DNA of 64,000 nt, from the NCBI GenBank assembly GCA_030063045.1, contig JAQSEB010000155.1, positions 1,471,668 through 1,535,667 of the forward strand, written 5' to 3'. Every line of letters begins with the position of its first letter. The stretch's first letter is position 1. Shown here piece after piece: positions 1 through 17,483 of this stretch. Origin of the DNA: Pratylenchus scribneri (Eukaryota > Nematoda > Chromadorea > Rhabditida > Pratylenchidae). The position numbers and the translations under genes are program-made. The notes below the pieces were generated by a model that saw nothing but the letters and a program-made list of their open reading frames with translations, did not search any database and had not been told where the DNA came from.

Positions 1-1079
1 TTTTTTATTACAGCCGAGTCGAAAAACCATAAATTGGTTGAGGAATGAAGTAGTGTAATGATCTGGCTCTGAAGTTTGAGCAATTGTCCATTTCATTGTC
101 CACTTTCAGCCTTTCGTTAGCTTGCTGGATTGTTTTCGGGCAATGCTTTTGGCAATGATTTGAATCTATAAGATGGGTAAGGTCGACAAATGACTATTTG
201 TTCCTCTTGAGTTTCTGACTGAATAGGTTACGTAAAAAGCTGCAAATGGCTGCCATTTTGATGATGATGAGAAACCCGAAATCTCGCATCTCTTCATTTT
301 ATTAGTTATCGATTAAACTACCTATAATTCGATTTTTTGGTCTTTAGGGAATTTTTTTTACTGTAATAAATAAAATTTAAAAACGCCATTTATTTCATGA
401 GCCTTTGGGCAAATCCATGTGCCCGAGATGATGGTATGATTTTTTATTCATTAAAATTTAACTAGATTTTATTTTTGTATTAAAATTCATCTTAATTCCT
501 ATATGCCTCCTAATCCTGACTTAATACCTATTTGACCTCTAAATGCTAAAGCCTATTCAATTTTTCTTCATGAATCCATGAATTATAGTATAAACAATTA
601 TTTTTTAAGATTACATTTTTCTTTTTCTTTTGTAATTGCAAAAATAATTTAAAAAATAGGCACATTAAATATTTTAAATGCATGAATCTTTCTATAAAGT
701 TAAACAAGATCGAATTTTTGGAGAAAAAGCCGCTTTATATATACATAAGATGTTTTTATTTTTAAAAATCATTTGATAGAGGATACTAAGCTTTTGAATA
801 CATATCGTTTTCCCAATAGTTGGTCAAAAACCTACATCATAATTCATAAGTATACTGTAGAGAATATTTTAATAATTTTAGTCAAAAAATTACCTTTGTA
901 CTAATTAACAATTAACATGTTCTACTCTTTCTTTCGTCATTGGTAACAACATTGTTATGGAATTTTGAAACATTTTGTGCAAATTTTGTTGTGAAAAACA
1001 GAGAAATCAAATCGGTTCTATAAGTGAATGGAAAACTTGTGTTTATCAATTTTCCTTTTTATTTGAAGATACCCGGACA
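1..1079. other. Intergenic / upstream of SMP-C2-C1 gene
   Basis: AT-rich sequence with frequent stops in all frames; I see no exon with recognisable protein similarity, no tRNA and no repeat of note. An ATG-initiated frame opens at 975 and runs in frame into the gene at 1080, so the last about 100 bases are either 5' UTR or an N-terminal extension. Confidence 0.5.
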
Positions 1080-4000
1080 ATGGATGGTATAATGTTGATC
1101 TTATTTTCTTGGCTCTTTGTGGCCATTCTTTGCTACTTTTTTATTTTGGCATATAATAGGCATAGAAATAATATTCATGGAAGCACTAGCGCTTATATTT
1201 GGTCGAATGAAGAAAGCAATGAGAAAAAGTAAGTTGAATTTTAAATAAACCATAATGTGCCTCTATTCAAAGGTTTTTGTATAGTGTAGCGAACTGGCTT
1301 CTATGGGGGCTTGATGAAAATGCTTCTAATGATCAATGTCTGGCACCTACATTTTCCAAATTTGCCAAAAAAGCTTTGAACGAAAGTTGTCATCGCCTTC
1401 ATAAAGAAGTATTGGTCATTCTTTATTTATCTTAAAAAATGATTTTCCTTTAGGGCCAATTTGAGATACATATTGATTCTATCGATATGATGGATAAATC
1501 CACAAAAATATTTCAAAATTTTCACGTTCACCCAAATAAAACTCCCGGAAATCATTTGGTAGTTTAATAGAAAAAATATAAAATTTTATCCAATTTACAG
1601 TCAATTACCGGCCAAATATCAAATGGACGTGATAATGGACCAATTTGCTTGTTTATCTCAGTACTTGATTCTGATGAGGAGAAGAAATTTCAACAGTCTT
1701 CTCAATCTCAACAACTAAATGGAGAGATGCCCATCCTAAAAGCACCCTCCATACGACAATATAAATTATTAATTCATGAATTGGTTGGAGATGTGAGTTT
1801 ATTCCCAATGTACAGACGCAGTTTCTAACATTATTTCCTTGAGATGGAAATTCGTTTAGCTTCAATTGCTGGTGAGCTATTCATAATCGGCTGCTTCAAA
1901 GATCGTCCTAACATCAAATTGGAATTGCTGGAAATTATTGACGATTTACAAAAAAATTTCCTAGAGGATTTTCTCAAGAAAACAATTCTTGGCGCAGTGA
2001 TAAATTTCAGCATTGGTGAGCTTCTTTATCCCGATGCTGAAACTTCTGCAAGGGTAAAAATTTATTTGGGAATTAGATAGGTATAATTTCTTATTTTAAG
2101 GCCTCAAGGGCTCGCCTTTCGGCAGAATATAGGAATTTAACGTTTCTCCAAGAAATTTATCCACAAAATAGCTTGATTTCTCAAATGACGCAATCAAGAA
2201 TGGTCCATTTATAGATTCTCCGATAATTAATTAGTTTCTACATCTTTAGTCGCCGAAATTTCCCCTCGAGGACAAGGAAAAGATTTCTCCGAGTCAATTG
2301 TTCTCGTTAGCAAATCGCCTTCAAATTCAGTTACTAGAGGTGGACCAGTTGAAAGGTTTGACGTTTGATGAGAAAAAAATTTACAGCCTTATTATAATTC
2401 TTTATAATTTTAAGATTTCAATTCGAAAATGGAGAGACCCTTTGTTTGTATTGAATTGGATGAACCCAATTGCCAACGATTCATCAGCTCGAGGGCACAT
2501 TTAGACCATCAAAATGACCAAAGGGTATTTTGGCACGAAGACGAGGCCAATTTTGAAATAACAGTAAATCCAGCAAGCAGAGAGCTTCTTTTTGAAGTAT
2601 TTACAGAGGAAGAAGATAATTCATTTAACACAGTTCGCGAGAGGTGAATATATTAAATTACTTTAGTAAAATTATTTTAGACGTTTTTTGGGCATGGCAA
2701 TTTTGAGTTTGGCTGAACTGTGTCAAATAATGAATAAACAAAATGGTATTGGAATAGTCCAGCTTAATTTGCAAAAAAGACCCGAATTCAATAAAGAACA
2801 ACGTATTAGAAGAACGTATGATACCCACGGTATATTGATCATGAAGGTGGATAAACAAAATAAAATAATGAGAAAATCATTTTATTTTGTAATTTTCTCA
2901 CTTCCAGTATTCCTTCCATTTTCACCCAATAGAACAACATACAGAACCACTGTTTGATAACCAAGGTCCATTTATAGCTGCTGAATATGCCCAAATGAAA
3001 ATAAAAAGATCGCCACCAAATGAAGAGGCTTTAAATAAAAAATTTTCAACCAGTACAATTGGCTCAAAAAGATTAATGCGACAAAAACAACATTATATAT
3101 TCAATGTCACCGAAGATAAATTACCTTATAATTTTAATGTCCTCATTATTATTTTTAAAAGAGACTTTTAAAAAAATTTCAGTATGAATCAGAGAGAAGC
3201 GAAGAAAAACGCAGCCCTTCAAAGATATCTTTCGATAGAAGCTATTTGAGTCCATCAAGGCCAATAGAATCCGAAGATCCTGCCTATTCAACAATTGAGA
3301 AAATTGGTGTGAATCTGAATCCAATTCGGAAAACAATTAGCGATACAAATGCACTATTCCTATTTAATGAAAGCGAAAGAAAAAAAAGTGCGCCAGAAAC
3401 ACCCGTCTTCCAAATTAAACAGCAGCAAAATGGTTTGGAACAAATAAATATTAATAAAAACGATTCTAGGAATTATTGCAAAATCATGTGAAAAGATAAT
3501 TGAAGAGCATAATAAAATGAATAATGAAGAAGAAATTCGCATCCATCGTCCAAATGAACCATTTGAGCAATTATTTAATGGGAAAAAGGAAAGCAAAGAA
3601 CATCCAGCAATGGAAATATTCAAAATGCCTCAAGAAATGAATGAAAAAACTACGGTCGAAATTGAAAGAAGGGCTAGGGAAAGGGATCGGTCGGCAAGAG
3701 GGAGGAAGCAACGGAGAAATTTCTTTGAACAAATTCGAGCACGATTATCAGGTAACTTAAATTGAAAACCTGAATCAATTTACAAGAAATTCATTTGTTC
3801 CAGGACCCGTCAGATTTTTACCTCGAATGCATGGAAAACGCGCCAAATCTCTAGATGATTACGAAAATCCCCATTTGTTAGAAGAAGTGGTTTCTATGCC
3901 CCAATCAAGAGATCATTCGCAAACACGTTATGGATATGAAGAGAGAAAAGGAAGTGATAATCAAATTGAAGGCCAACATCTCTTTGTAAAATCGGCAGGT

Positions 4001-4641
4001 AGATAATAATAATATATTATTGATGAATTTGCGCTTACAATATTGTAATTTTACGGTAAGGTCCTTCTTCCGCTACCTCTATGCAATTTCTACCCTCGCA
4101 TCAAACTTATTCTCAACGGCACCAAAATCAATTGATATTAGAGTTATTAGGAACAGATGAAGAGGGTTTAAGGTTTTCGAAACATTTTTTTTAAATTTGA
4201 AATTTTTTATCAGATATTATTCAATCCCTGAAATAATCTCGGCAGAACCAGCTGTTGTTAAATTGTTACAAAGTGGGAAAAAGCTTCATATCTTTAATGA
4301 ACACATTTTGGTAGCATCAAAATCAAGAGGGTAGATCTTTTTTTCTAAAATATTTCTCATGATTGTTATCCAGGAGAGTGATATGTTCAATATGCAGTAA
4401 ACGGATTGGTGGAAATTTTTCAAATAGACAAGCATACCAGTGCAGAGGTTGAAAAAACTTTTAACTTTAATAATCTTAATTTGAAGATTGCCGAATTGTG
4501 TGCCATAAAAATTGTCACCGCCGAATTGATTGGACCTGCGAAAATTCAACAGTGTCTAACTTAAATATATTAGATGTTGATTGGGAGGAATTTCTACGAC
4601 ATCACCAATTAAGAGAATTCATTTCTATAGGCAATCTTTAG
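1080..4641 (+). CDS. SMP-C2-C1 lipid-transfer protein of ER contact sites (PDZD8/TMEM24-like)
   Basis: Multi-exon gene. The protein opens with a membrane anchor (about residues 3-25, MLILFSWLFVAILCYFFIL). An SMP-like region follows (WLLWGLDEN to about base 2060), then a C2-like domain at 2429-2650 (PFVCIELDEPNC through RRFLGMAILSLAEL). After a Ser/Lys/Arg-rich linker comes a C-terminal C1 domain at about 4300-4555, with H-x12-C-x2-C-x15-C-x2-C-x4-H-x2-C-x7-C all present. The stop is at 4639-4641. N-terminal anchor plus SMP plus C2 is the layout of lipid transporters that tether the ER to other membranes. The added C1 (diacylglycerol-type) domain favours PDZD8 over TMEM24, although I see no clear PDZ domain. 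The start at 1080 places the anchor at the N terminus; an in-frame ATG at 975 would add 35 residues. The SMP assignment rests on architecture more than on motif identity. Some internal splice sites (near 2200-2420 and 3140-3490) are uncertain. Confidence 0.65.
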
Positions 4642-5839
4642 TGTTTTAGTCTCATTTTATCATTTATCGCCGACTTTTTTTTAATGAAATAATAAAATTA
4701 TTTAATATACATATAAATATAATAACCATCTATATATAAAAAAATTAATACAGTACAAAATCAAAAAAAAAGTAGAATGATATATTTTTTATTTCGCCGA
4801 AAAAGTCATTTTAAGTAAAAAACTATATTTTTGCTAATTTAACATTTTAATATCTTATATTTTGGAACAGGTTTTAAAGTGATTTTATGATATTCAATCC
4901 GAAAACATTTTTTTACTTTAGTTAATAATTAGAGCTGGGATTTATATTGATATAGATTTCCGAAATATAGGCATAAAATATTGACATAAAAGTAGTGAAA
5001 TATTGATAAAAAAATGGCTGTGAAAATAGACAAAATATTGATGAAAATTTATTAAAAAACGTTAAATTTTATCAAAAATTTCAAAAAATTTTTATCTTGC
5101 TCGCAATCACAAATTATTCAAATTTCGATGTTTTTTTATTCAGAAAATTTTAATACAGAATAGTAACAATTTTTATAAACATCATTATTAAATTTTTCAA
5201 AAAGTGACAAATCAATTTCGTTAATTTTTTCAAAAATTTGAAAATATTGACCAAAAACTGCCAAAAATGCCGAAATATTGACGACCAAAAAAAATTCCAA
5301 AATATTGATCAATATTGACATAAAAGTTCACGCAAATCAAGTAAAACTATGATAGAAAGTTGTTTTATGTTTGTTTTAACTTTTAAGCTATTTTAAGTTT
5401 GCAAAAAATATTGATATCAAAATCCCAGCTCTATTAATATATTGCCGAAAAACGATGTGGATGAAATGTCTAAAAAAGGTAATAATAAAATGCGTTTAAA
5501 AATGTTACATATGGCATTTTATTAATTGACCTATATATCTATTTTTTATTTTTTTGCAAAAAATGGAATCAAATCAAGAGTGCTGATTATCATGGCATGG
5601 GTCATGGGTCATGGCCAAGATACTTATTTATAATTTTTAAGTATTACTTTATCTATGCGCTTATGTTTATTACTGAAGTTAATGAAAGAACCGAAAAAAA
5701 TAAAACCCACATCATTCATAATCATACATCATACTTATTGTATTGTATGTAATTTTTTTTCATGTTTACTTTATTGCGGCTGGAATTCATACAATTCTGG
5801 ACTTTAATAAAATTCCTTTTCAATTAAGAAATCTATAAA
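4642..5839. other. Intergenic, containing a MITE-like element
   Basis: Very AT-rich spacer between two plus-strand genes. Apart from the 500-bp inverted-repeat element at 4932-5431 it shows only A/T runs. About 400 bases lie between the element and the CIAPIN1 start and should hold its promoter, but no specific motif stands out. Confidence 0.5.
4932..5431. mobile_element. MITE-like element with TA target-site duplication
   Basis: A 500-bp non-coding element bounded by inverted repeats: GAGCTGGGATT at the left and AATCCCAGCTC at the right, each flanked outside by TA (4930-4931 and 5432-5433). The interior is dominated by degenerate repeats of an ATATTGA core (ATATTGACATAAAAG occurs near both ends). 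It has no coding capacity. TA duplication with short terminal inverted repeats is typical of elements mobilised by Tc1/mariner-type transposases; the family is inferred. Confidence 0.6.
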
Positions 5840-6708
5840 ATGTTTGAATCGAAACAGCAACAACAGCAAAGTGAAAAACCAAAAATGGAAAAAATGGTAG
5901 CAGCAGTAACTAAAAACGGTGAAAATCAAGAAGGAAATGAAAATCAGCAGATGAAGAAGTTTTTTCCAAAATATCAAGTTAAAGGTAGTAATATTGTTCT
6001 TATCATAATTTGAAAAAAAAAATTAGATACTTATTGGATTGGTTATCTATCTACCACCAGCTCAGTTCTGGAAAAAATTTATTTTGTAATTTGATTTTTA
6101 TTTTATAAAAAGATTGTAAAACGATTGAAAAATACTCTGAAGATCTTAGAATCTTATGAGATGAGAGATGACTAAATTTGGAATAATATAGACTGCTATA
6201 TAGGATGATTTTGGGTGAAAAATCTGTTGATGGTAGAAGATAACCAATAATCGGAAAATTATTATTTTACATTTTCTAAAATTTTATTACAGATCTGCTA
6301 TATGAGGGCAATGAGGATGATTTGATTGATGAGGACGATTTGCTAGAACCAGAGGACTTAAAAAAGCCAACCGCGACAGGTAAAAACAACAATACAAAAT
6401 TCAATTCAACCTAACTTTTCCATAGGATGTGAAGTGCAAGGCGAAACTCAAAAGAAACGTGCTTGCAAAAATTGTTCATGTGGATTAGCTGAATTACAAG
6501 CTAAAGGAGTGGAAAGCGCGCCAGTAGCCGTTAAATCTTCATGTGGAAATGTGAATTTTAATTCAGTTAAGATGTTGCAAAAATTTTATATTTTTAGTGC
6601 AATTTGGGAGATGCATTTCGTTGTTCGACTTGTCCTTATTTGGGAACTCCTCCATTCAAACAGGGAGAAGGTGGTAAGCTGACATTGGCCAATGTTGACG
6701 ATATTTGA
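5840..6708 (+). CDS. CIAPIN1: Anamorsin / CIAPIN1 (Dre2), cytosolic Fe-S cluster assembly
   Basis: Four exons (5840-5984, 6293-6379, 6426-6550, 6598-6708) join in frame into a 155-residue protein. In the known pathway anamorsin accepts electrons from a diflavin reductase early in cytosolic iron-sulfur protein assembly. Both diagnostic cysteine clusters are visible. The first is C-x11-C-x2-C-x-C (ending ACKNCSCGL). The second is the twin motif C-x2-C-x7-C-x2-C ([19 protein letters not shown]), assembled across the exon 3/4 junction. An acidic linker ([16 protein letters not shown]) precedes them. The usual N-terminal methyltransferase-like domain is absent: only about 48 low-complexity Gln/Lys/Glu-rich residues lie ahead of the linker. 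Either the gene is truly short here, or an upstream exon exists that I could not find. The 3' end faces the liprin-alpha gene 575 bases away. Confidence 0.93.
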
Positions 6709-7282
6709 ATGATAGAGGCAGAATGCAGTTTTTGAAATATTTTTTATTTGATAAATTAACTTTTACCATGATTTCATTACAATTAAATTTTATCAATTTT
6801 TTCAATCGAATGAATTCTTGATTTTATTCAAATCGAATATCCATCCCCATGGAGATATATTGGGAGGGTTTAGATAAATCCCAAAAATTGCTTTTCGAAT
6901 TTAATTTAAAATGACCCATTCTGAAAATACATACTTCAATTTTTTATGATTATAGCTCTTATTAATTATCAGAAGTTTTATAAAGCATAAAACCACAATA
7001 TATAAGCACATAATCCGGGAAATCAGACTGGCGGGTGCTCGCAAAATGTCAATTAAGTTGATGAGCTGTTTATAATTAATTTTGACGAAAGATTTGTACG
7101 GACTGACATGGGACAAAAAATAAAGTATAATTAAATAAGATAAATTAGAAAAACAAATGAGATTTATGAATGATAATTGATAAATCTGTGTTTATAAGTA
7201 AATTATTTCTGGGGAATGGAATTTAATATAAAAAAAAAACACAAAGTGACTGAAAAATGGACTAAAAAATATGCACACATTT
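6709..7282. other. Convergent intergenic spacer
   Basis: Spacer between the 3' ends of CIAPIN1 (+) and liprin-alpha (-). AT-rich, with no exon-like sequence or repeat that I can support; presumably 3' UTRs and polyadenylation signals of both genes. Confidence 0.5.
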
Positions 7283-12737
<5,455 letters not shown>

Positions 12738-13919
12738 CTTTGTTTCAACTAAGTATACAAATTCATTTCTCCTAGAATATTTAGAAAATAATTATTATTC
12801 CAAATTTTATGCATTTTTTCAAGAGTATTATGGAATGGAAGACATGTGTTATTTCCTATATAAGAAACAAAATATGGGAAATAATTATGAGCATTCCTTT
12901 TTTTGCAAAATACATAAAAAAATGATAAATTTAAGTAATATGACCGCCAAAAATTAAACGGTATTTTTTATTTATTATCTCATTTGAGATTCGAGCACCT
13001 CTTTTCGACCACCTTCAACAATTCGTCGATAAAGCCATTTAGTTAGAAGTAAAATTGGTATTGAATGGATAGAAGAAAAGAATGGAATGGTAGAATAACG
13101 GGAGAGAAAAAGATGAGACAAAACCAGCAGCAGCAGGAGGAAAGTGGGCCAAGGTTTTTGGCAGCTGAATGAAAGGAATGTGAAAGGGGCGCTTAAGTCA
13201 CCAGCGAATTTCCCAAACTAAATAACCAAAAGGATTGGTCAATGGCCATAGGATTAATCCTTCATTCTACCAATTCATATATAATAAATAGCATTTAAAT
13301 TGTCATTATCAAATCCAAATTTTCATTTGCCAAACAAGACTAAAAGCAAGAATAAGTCAAAATCAAAATTATGGGAAATATTCGTAACTACATCTCATCT
13401 CAATCAACTTTTTTCGATCCATTTTATGAGCTTTTCTTCAAGGGAATCCAATTTATTCGGCAAAAATTCGTATATTCAATCAAATGGAGTAATTTACTAA
13501 TCAACATTATTTTATCATTTATCAATTCTATGAAAAATACAGTAAGCAAACAAAAAGGGAAATGAGAAGATGAAATATATTTATATGATTTTCTAACCCA
13601 AATATTAGGTTTCATTTTCATTTCTCAATATATTTTCTATCAGAAATATATGGCAGAAAACTATGCGTGAAATAATAAAAAAATATTGAGATATAAAGAA
13701 TATTATAAAAGATATAAATAAAGTATATAAAGTGTACTACGTACGCAGAAAAAAGCAAAGCACGAGTTTAGATTTTTGCGTTCGGGAATCGGGATTATTC
13801 ATTTTTGCGGCTCAGAATCGGAAATTTTTTGGAATTTGATATAAATTTAAATTATTTTCATGAGGTCCATTTTTATGAGGATTTTTATTGTCATATCTGC
13901 ATTAAAGTCCATCCATTCT
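12738..13919. other. Intergenic, probable syd-2 upstream region
   Basis: Spacer between the syd-2 start and the nuclear receptor stop; both genes are on the minus strand. AT-rich, with purine-rich runs at 13,060-13,150. A weak tandem duplication lies at about 13,774-13,836 (TTTTTGCG followed by a GAATCGG-like block, twice). Short open frames at 13,300-13,620 overlap one another on both strands and look spurious. No clear regulatory motif. Confidence 0.45.
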
Positions 13920-16102
13920 TTATTTCATACACAATTCCTTGACAAATCCGTTGATCCTCCAAAAATGACCAAAAACTTCCATAACTTGCATGTTTTCATC
14001 ATTTTGATCAATTATATTCTGAAATTAGAACAAATAAATGAAATGAATAACCAAATGCTGACCTGAATTGATGGAGACATCATCAGCAAATTTCCGTATT
14101 TTTGAACGCCCATTCCAGTTCCATGTCTTTCGACAATTTGATGGAATAGCACAGAAAGATACTTGGTCCGTTCATGACCAATTTCTTCGCGTATATCATG
14201 TGATAGGTCAACAGCATCTATATAAGAACCATTCAAATTTTAAAAACCAAATGCATAACAAGATTACCCGGATTGAAAAAAAGACAAGCTTTGAAACAAG
14301 CAAATTCACGTTGGTTAACATCCAATTTTCGGAAAGGAATCATGATTTCTGAAAAAATTGAACAAAATGATTTTTTTGAAAATGTTTCTTACCATCCATT
14401 TGTCGATGATAAATTGACCTGCATCCTGGAATTTTTACACTTTCTTGTGGTTGCCGGAGAATGAAAGCTCCATTAGGATAGACAATTTTATCCGGGCCAT
14501 AATCAAGAGAGTAATATACTCTTAAAAATGTTTAAAAAACTTATATATATTGCTATAATTATATTCCCAAACCTATTCAAAATATTATAAGTAAAGGCAA
14601 AATTTCGAACTATAGCAAATTGATCAGTGTCTGAAAGTTTTTGAAATTGGTCAAATGTTTTGGCCCATTCAAGGCAAAGTCTGAGTTCTCGAATGTTCCA
14701 CATTTGTATATCATTCATTGAAGCAGGATATAACTCTTTGAACATTGTATTCACCTGCGTTCAAAATTTGTTATCCTTTTCCAATCCATTTAAAATGGGA
14801 TTGTATGGTAAAAAAAAGCTCACATCTTTTGGCAAATTTGGGGCCTGATAAAGGAGTGACGGTTGTGATAATGTTTCCCTCACTCCCTTGCTTTCTTCCA
14901 AACAACAAGTTCGTAGCATATTTGATAAATTCTCACTAAAATTCTATAAATTTATGGAAGTTCCGCATTCATAATCTTACACTCCAATAATATGATCCAA
15001 AATCTTGTCATCTTGTTGCCGAATTTGAGGAGATAATGATGCTATCGAAAATTGATCTTCATCTAAAGAACCACATTTTCCGTCTGGCCCATTTGAAGAC
15101 ATTCTCATTTTCTTAGTGGGACCAATACTGTAAGAATAAAGCATAAATTCATTCAGAATTTATATACTGTACCGATCTCTGTCATTTTGAATTGCGCGGG
15201 CATCCATTCCAACAGCCACACATTTTTGGAATCTTACAAAAATTATTTGATTGATGAACAACTTTTTTTTTGAACCTGCAATGTCTACAAGCGCACCGAA
15301 CATTTTTGTTCACATCACAATTCCCGTTATATTGGCATACAAAATTATGATCAGAAACAATTGTTCGACGGAAAAATGTCTTGCACCCATTGCAACTGGC
15401 CACACCTTTGAATAAATAAGAAATTCTATAGAATAATCTTAAAAACAAACCATAGTGATACCCGGTTGCTCGATCCATGCAGACTGCGCATAATTCCCCT
15501 TCTGGTACTTTACGTCCTAAAAAAATAAAAACTAAGCTTAAATCTTCACATCTGCTTATAATTTTCAATCCTTATTTAGAATTCTATTCATTGTTCGTGT
15601 GATATAACATATAAGTATCGGTGGGCGCAAAATATATCGGTGATGGCCGAAAAAATATCTCAAATCACAATGCAATTTTCTTTTTTTTTTAATAAAAATA
15701 GAGTAGAAACAAATTGTGGCAAAATTTTTTAATTTTTAAGAGGTAAAATTTACGCTGTCTTGGTTGCTGTTTTCCAGAACTACTCCCCGCACCACTGGAA
15801 CTACAATAATTCTGCTGTTCTCCTTTTCCTGTACTCATTGAAGGAATTTGCGTTGCAGTCGAAATGGAGCTGGAATTGCTGGGACCAGCACTCGATATGT
15901 TAACATGAAGTAACGTCGTAAGATTTGTATTATTTTGGCCATCCATATTATGGTCATTTGTCATTGTTGTGCCATTCATTTTCTCAAAACCCATCAATAC
16001 CAAAGGTTTAGGTGGATCTATTTCGTCGACCATCATCTCGCCGGAATCTTCGTACCCTAATAAAACCGGATGACAATTCGAAGAGGAAGTCGAAGATTTC
16101 AA
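13920..16102 (-). CDS. Nuclear hormone receptor (nematode NHR, HNF4-derived type)
   Basis: Ligand-regulated transcription factor by family. A Ser/Thr/Asn-rich N-terminal region (16,102-15,760) precedes a complete two-zinc-finger DNA-binding domain split by introns. Finger 1 is [14 protein letters not shown] joined to [13 protein letters not shown]; finger 2 is [20 protein letters not shown] followed by RFKKC. The CNGCK P-box differs from the CEGCK of canonical receptors and is typical of the expanded nematode NHR set. A variable hinge (about 15,180-15,000) leads to a ligand-binding domain that includes [39 protein letters not shown] and ACLFFNPDAVDLS. The last exon ends [10 protein letters not shown] at the stop 13,920-13,922. 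The start is the first ATG of the N-terminal exon; an upstream exon cannot be excluded. No specific orthologue is assigned. Confidence 0.88.
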
Positions 16103-17483
16103 TTCGTACTCAATTTTGCTAAATTTTTTGGGATGGACTTAGAAAAATGACTTTTTCAGCGTTTAATTTTAAAAATTAAAAAGACAATTTTAATTGACTT
16201 TTGTTTATATGATCTGATCAAAAAGTGGAGTAGATGAATGGTTGGTGGCGCGACTAGTGGCGAAAATGTTGAATGATTTAGAATTATTTTTGGTACTTTT
16301 CGGTTTTGCGATACCTCTATCAAAAATTATGAAAAACACGTTCTGTGGATTTGAGTGCTGATCACGAATCTGCGCTTGAAATTAAGCTCACACTATGCTA
16401 TATGGTTTAATTTCAATAGAGATGGAGCAAAAAATTCTCTATCAGACAGCACAACTAAATTTTTTAAAATTATTTATTTTTTTTAATATTCAAAAACTAC
16501 CAGGATGGGTATATAATTTTATAAAACTTTTCGCCACTAATAAACGAGGTCTTGGCTGCGCAATATAGTCGGAAGAGTATATCTTTATTAAATTTTTAAT
16601 AATTTTGATTTTATAATCTGCTGGGTTTCAGTTGGTGTTTGCATGGTTGTTTACAGATTGATAATAAAAGAAGGGTCGGTTGGCAACAAGAAAGTATTTT
16701 TTAAAGGCTGGTCTTTGATGCTTTTTAATTTTACTTGTTATGTAATCGATTGGTGCTATCTGCTATGCCCTGTGTGATATAGAATAGAAAGTAAGAATTG
16801 GACATGGACACTAGTTTTTTTTATCTAACATACATAAGATCCAACTAATAAAATTATCTATTAATTCTAATGTAAGGATTCTCTGATGGCCTTGTTTTTT
16901 TTTTTTAATTTAAAAAACTAACATTATAATACCTCTTATTAATCTTATAATCAAAATTTGTTTTCCATGGCGGCTGGCACTATTTCCGTTCCAAGGACAT
17001 AATAGTAATTTTTCTCTACTGTCAACATTTTATAGAGTAGAGAATCGTTGCAGGTGAAATAGTGAAGAAAGTGTTTCCCTAACCCCCTAGGGAGGATTCA
17101 TCAGCATCACACGTCACATCATTTTTGCCTTTCCTAATTTTTACCACCTTCTATGTTTCATTTTTCTTTTCATTGGTCCGCTAAACTCAAACCACCATCA
17201 TCCCATAAAAACATAGATTGGATGCTTCATTTCATTATTTATCAATCATCTCAATTAATTAAGGAAAATTTTTATATATATTTTTTTATATATGCGTTGT
17301 ACTTTTCAATTCTTTATTATATATAATACATATAATAAAATCGGTATTACTTGGTAAAGCACCAAGCGCGTTAGCTCCTCTATTGCTGTTGATTGTGTGA
17401 GCTGTTGAGAGGATCAACGAAATATATTTCAAATTAATTATACTTGATTTATTATTTATAGAAGTATAAACAATTCTACCAAA
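16103..17483. other. Divergent intergenic region with a MITE-like element
   Basis: Spacer between the start of the nuclear receptor (-) and the start of the Ser-rich gene (+), so it should contain both promoters. It holds a short TA-flanked inverted-repeat element (16,257-16,537), poly-T tracts near 16,890 and TATA-rich sequence at 17,270-17,340. I see no additional gene. Confidence 0.5.
16257..16537. mobile_element. Short MITE-like element with TA duplication
   Basis: Terminal inverted repeats GTGGCGAAAA (16,257-16,266) and TTTTCGCCAC (16,528-16,537), each flanked outside by TA (16,255-16,256 and 16,538-16,539). The 281-bp interior has no coding capacity. The repeat is only 10 bp, so chance is possible, but its GC-rich core in AT-rich DNA and the exact TA flanks support an insertion. 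Confidence 0.45.

Noticed and set aside
13300..13621. Three overlapping short open frames on both strands
   Set aside because: Mutually overlapping and of random AT-rich composition; not coding.
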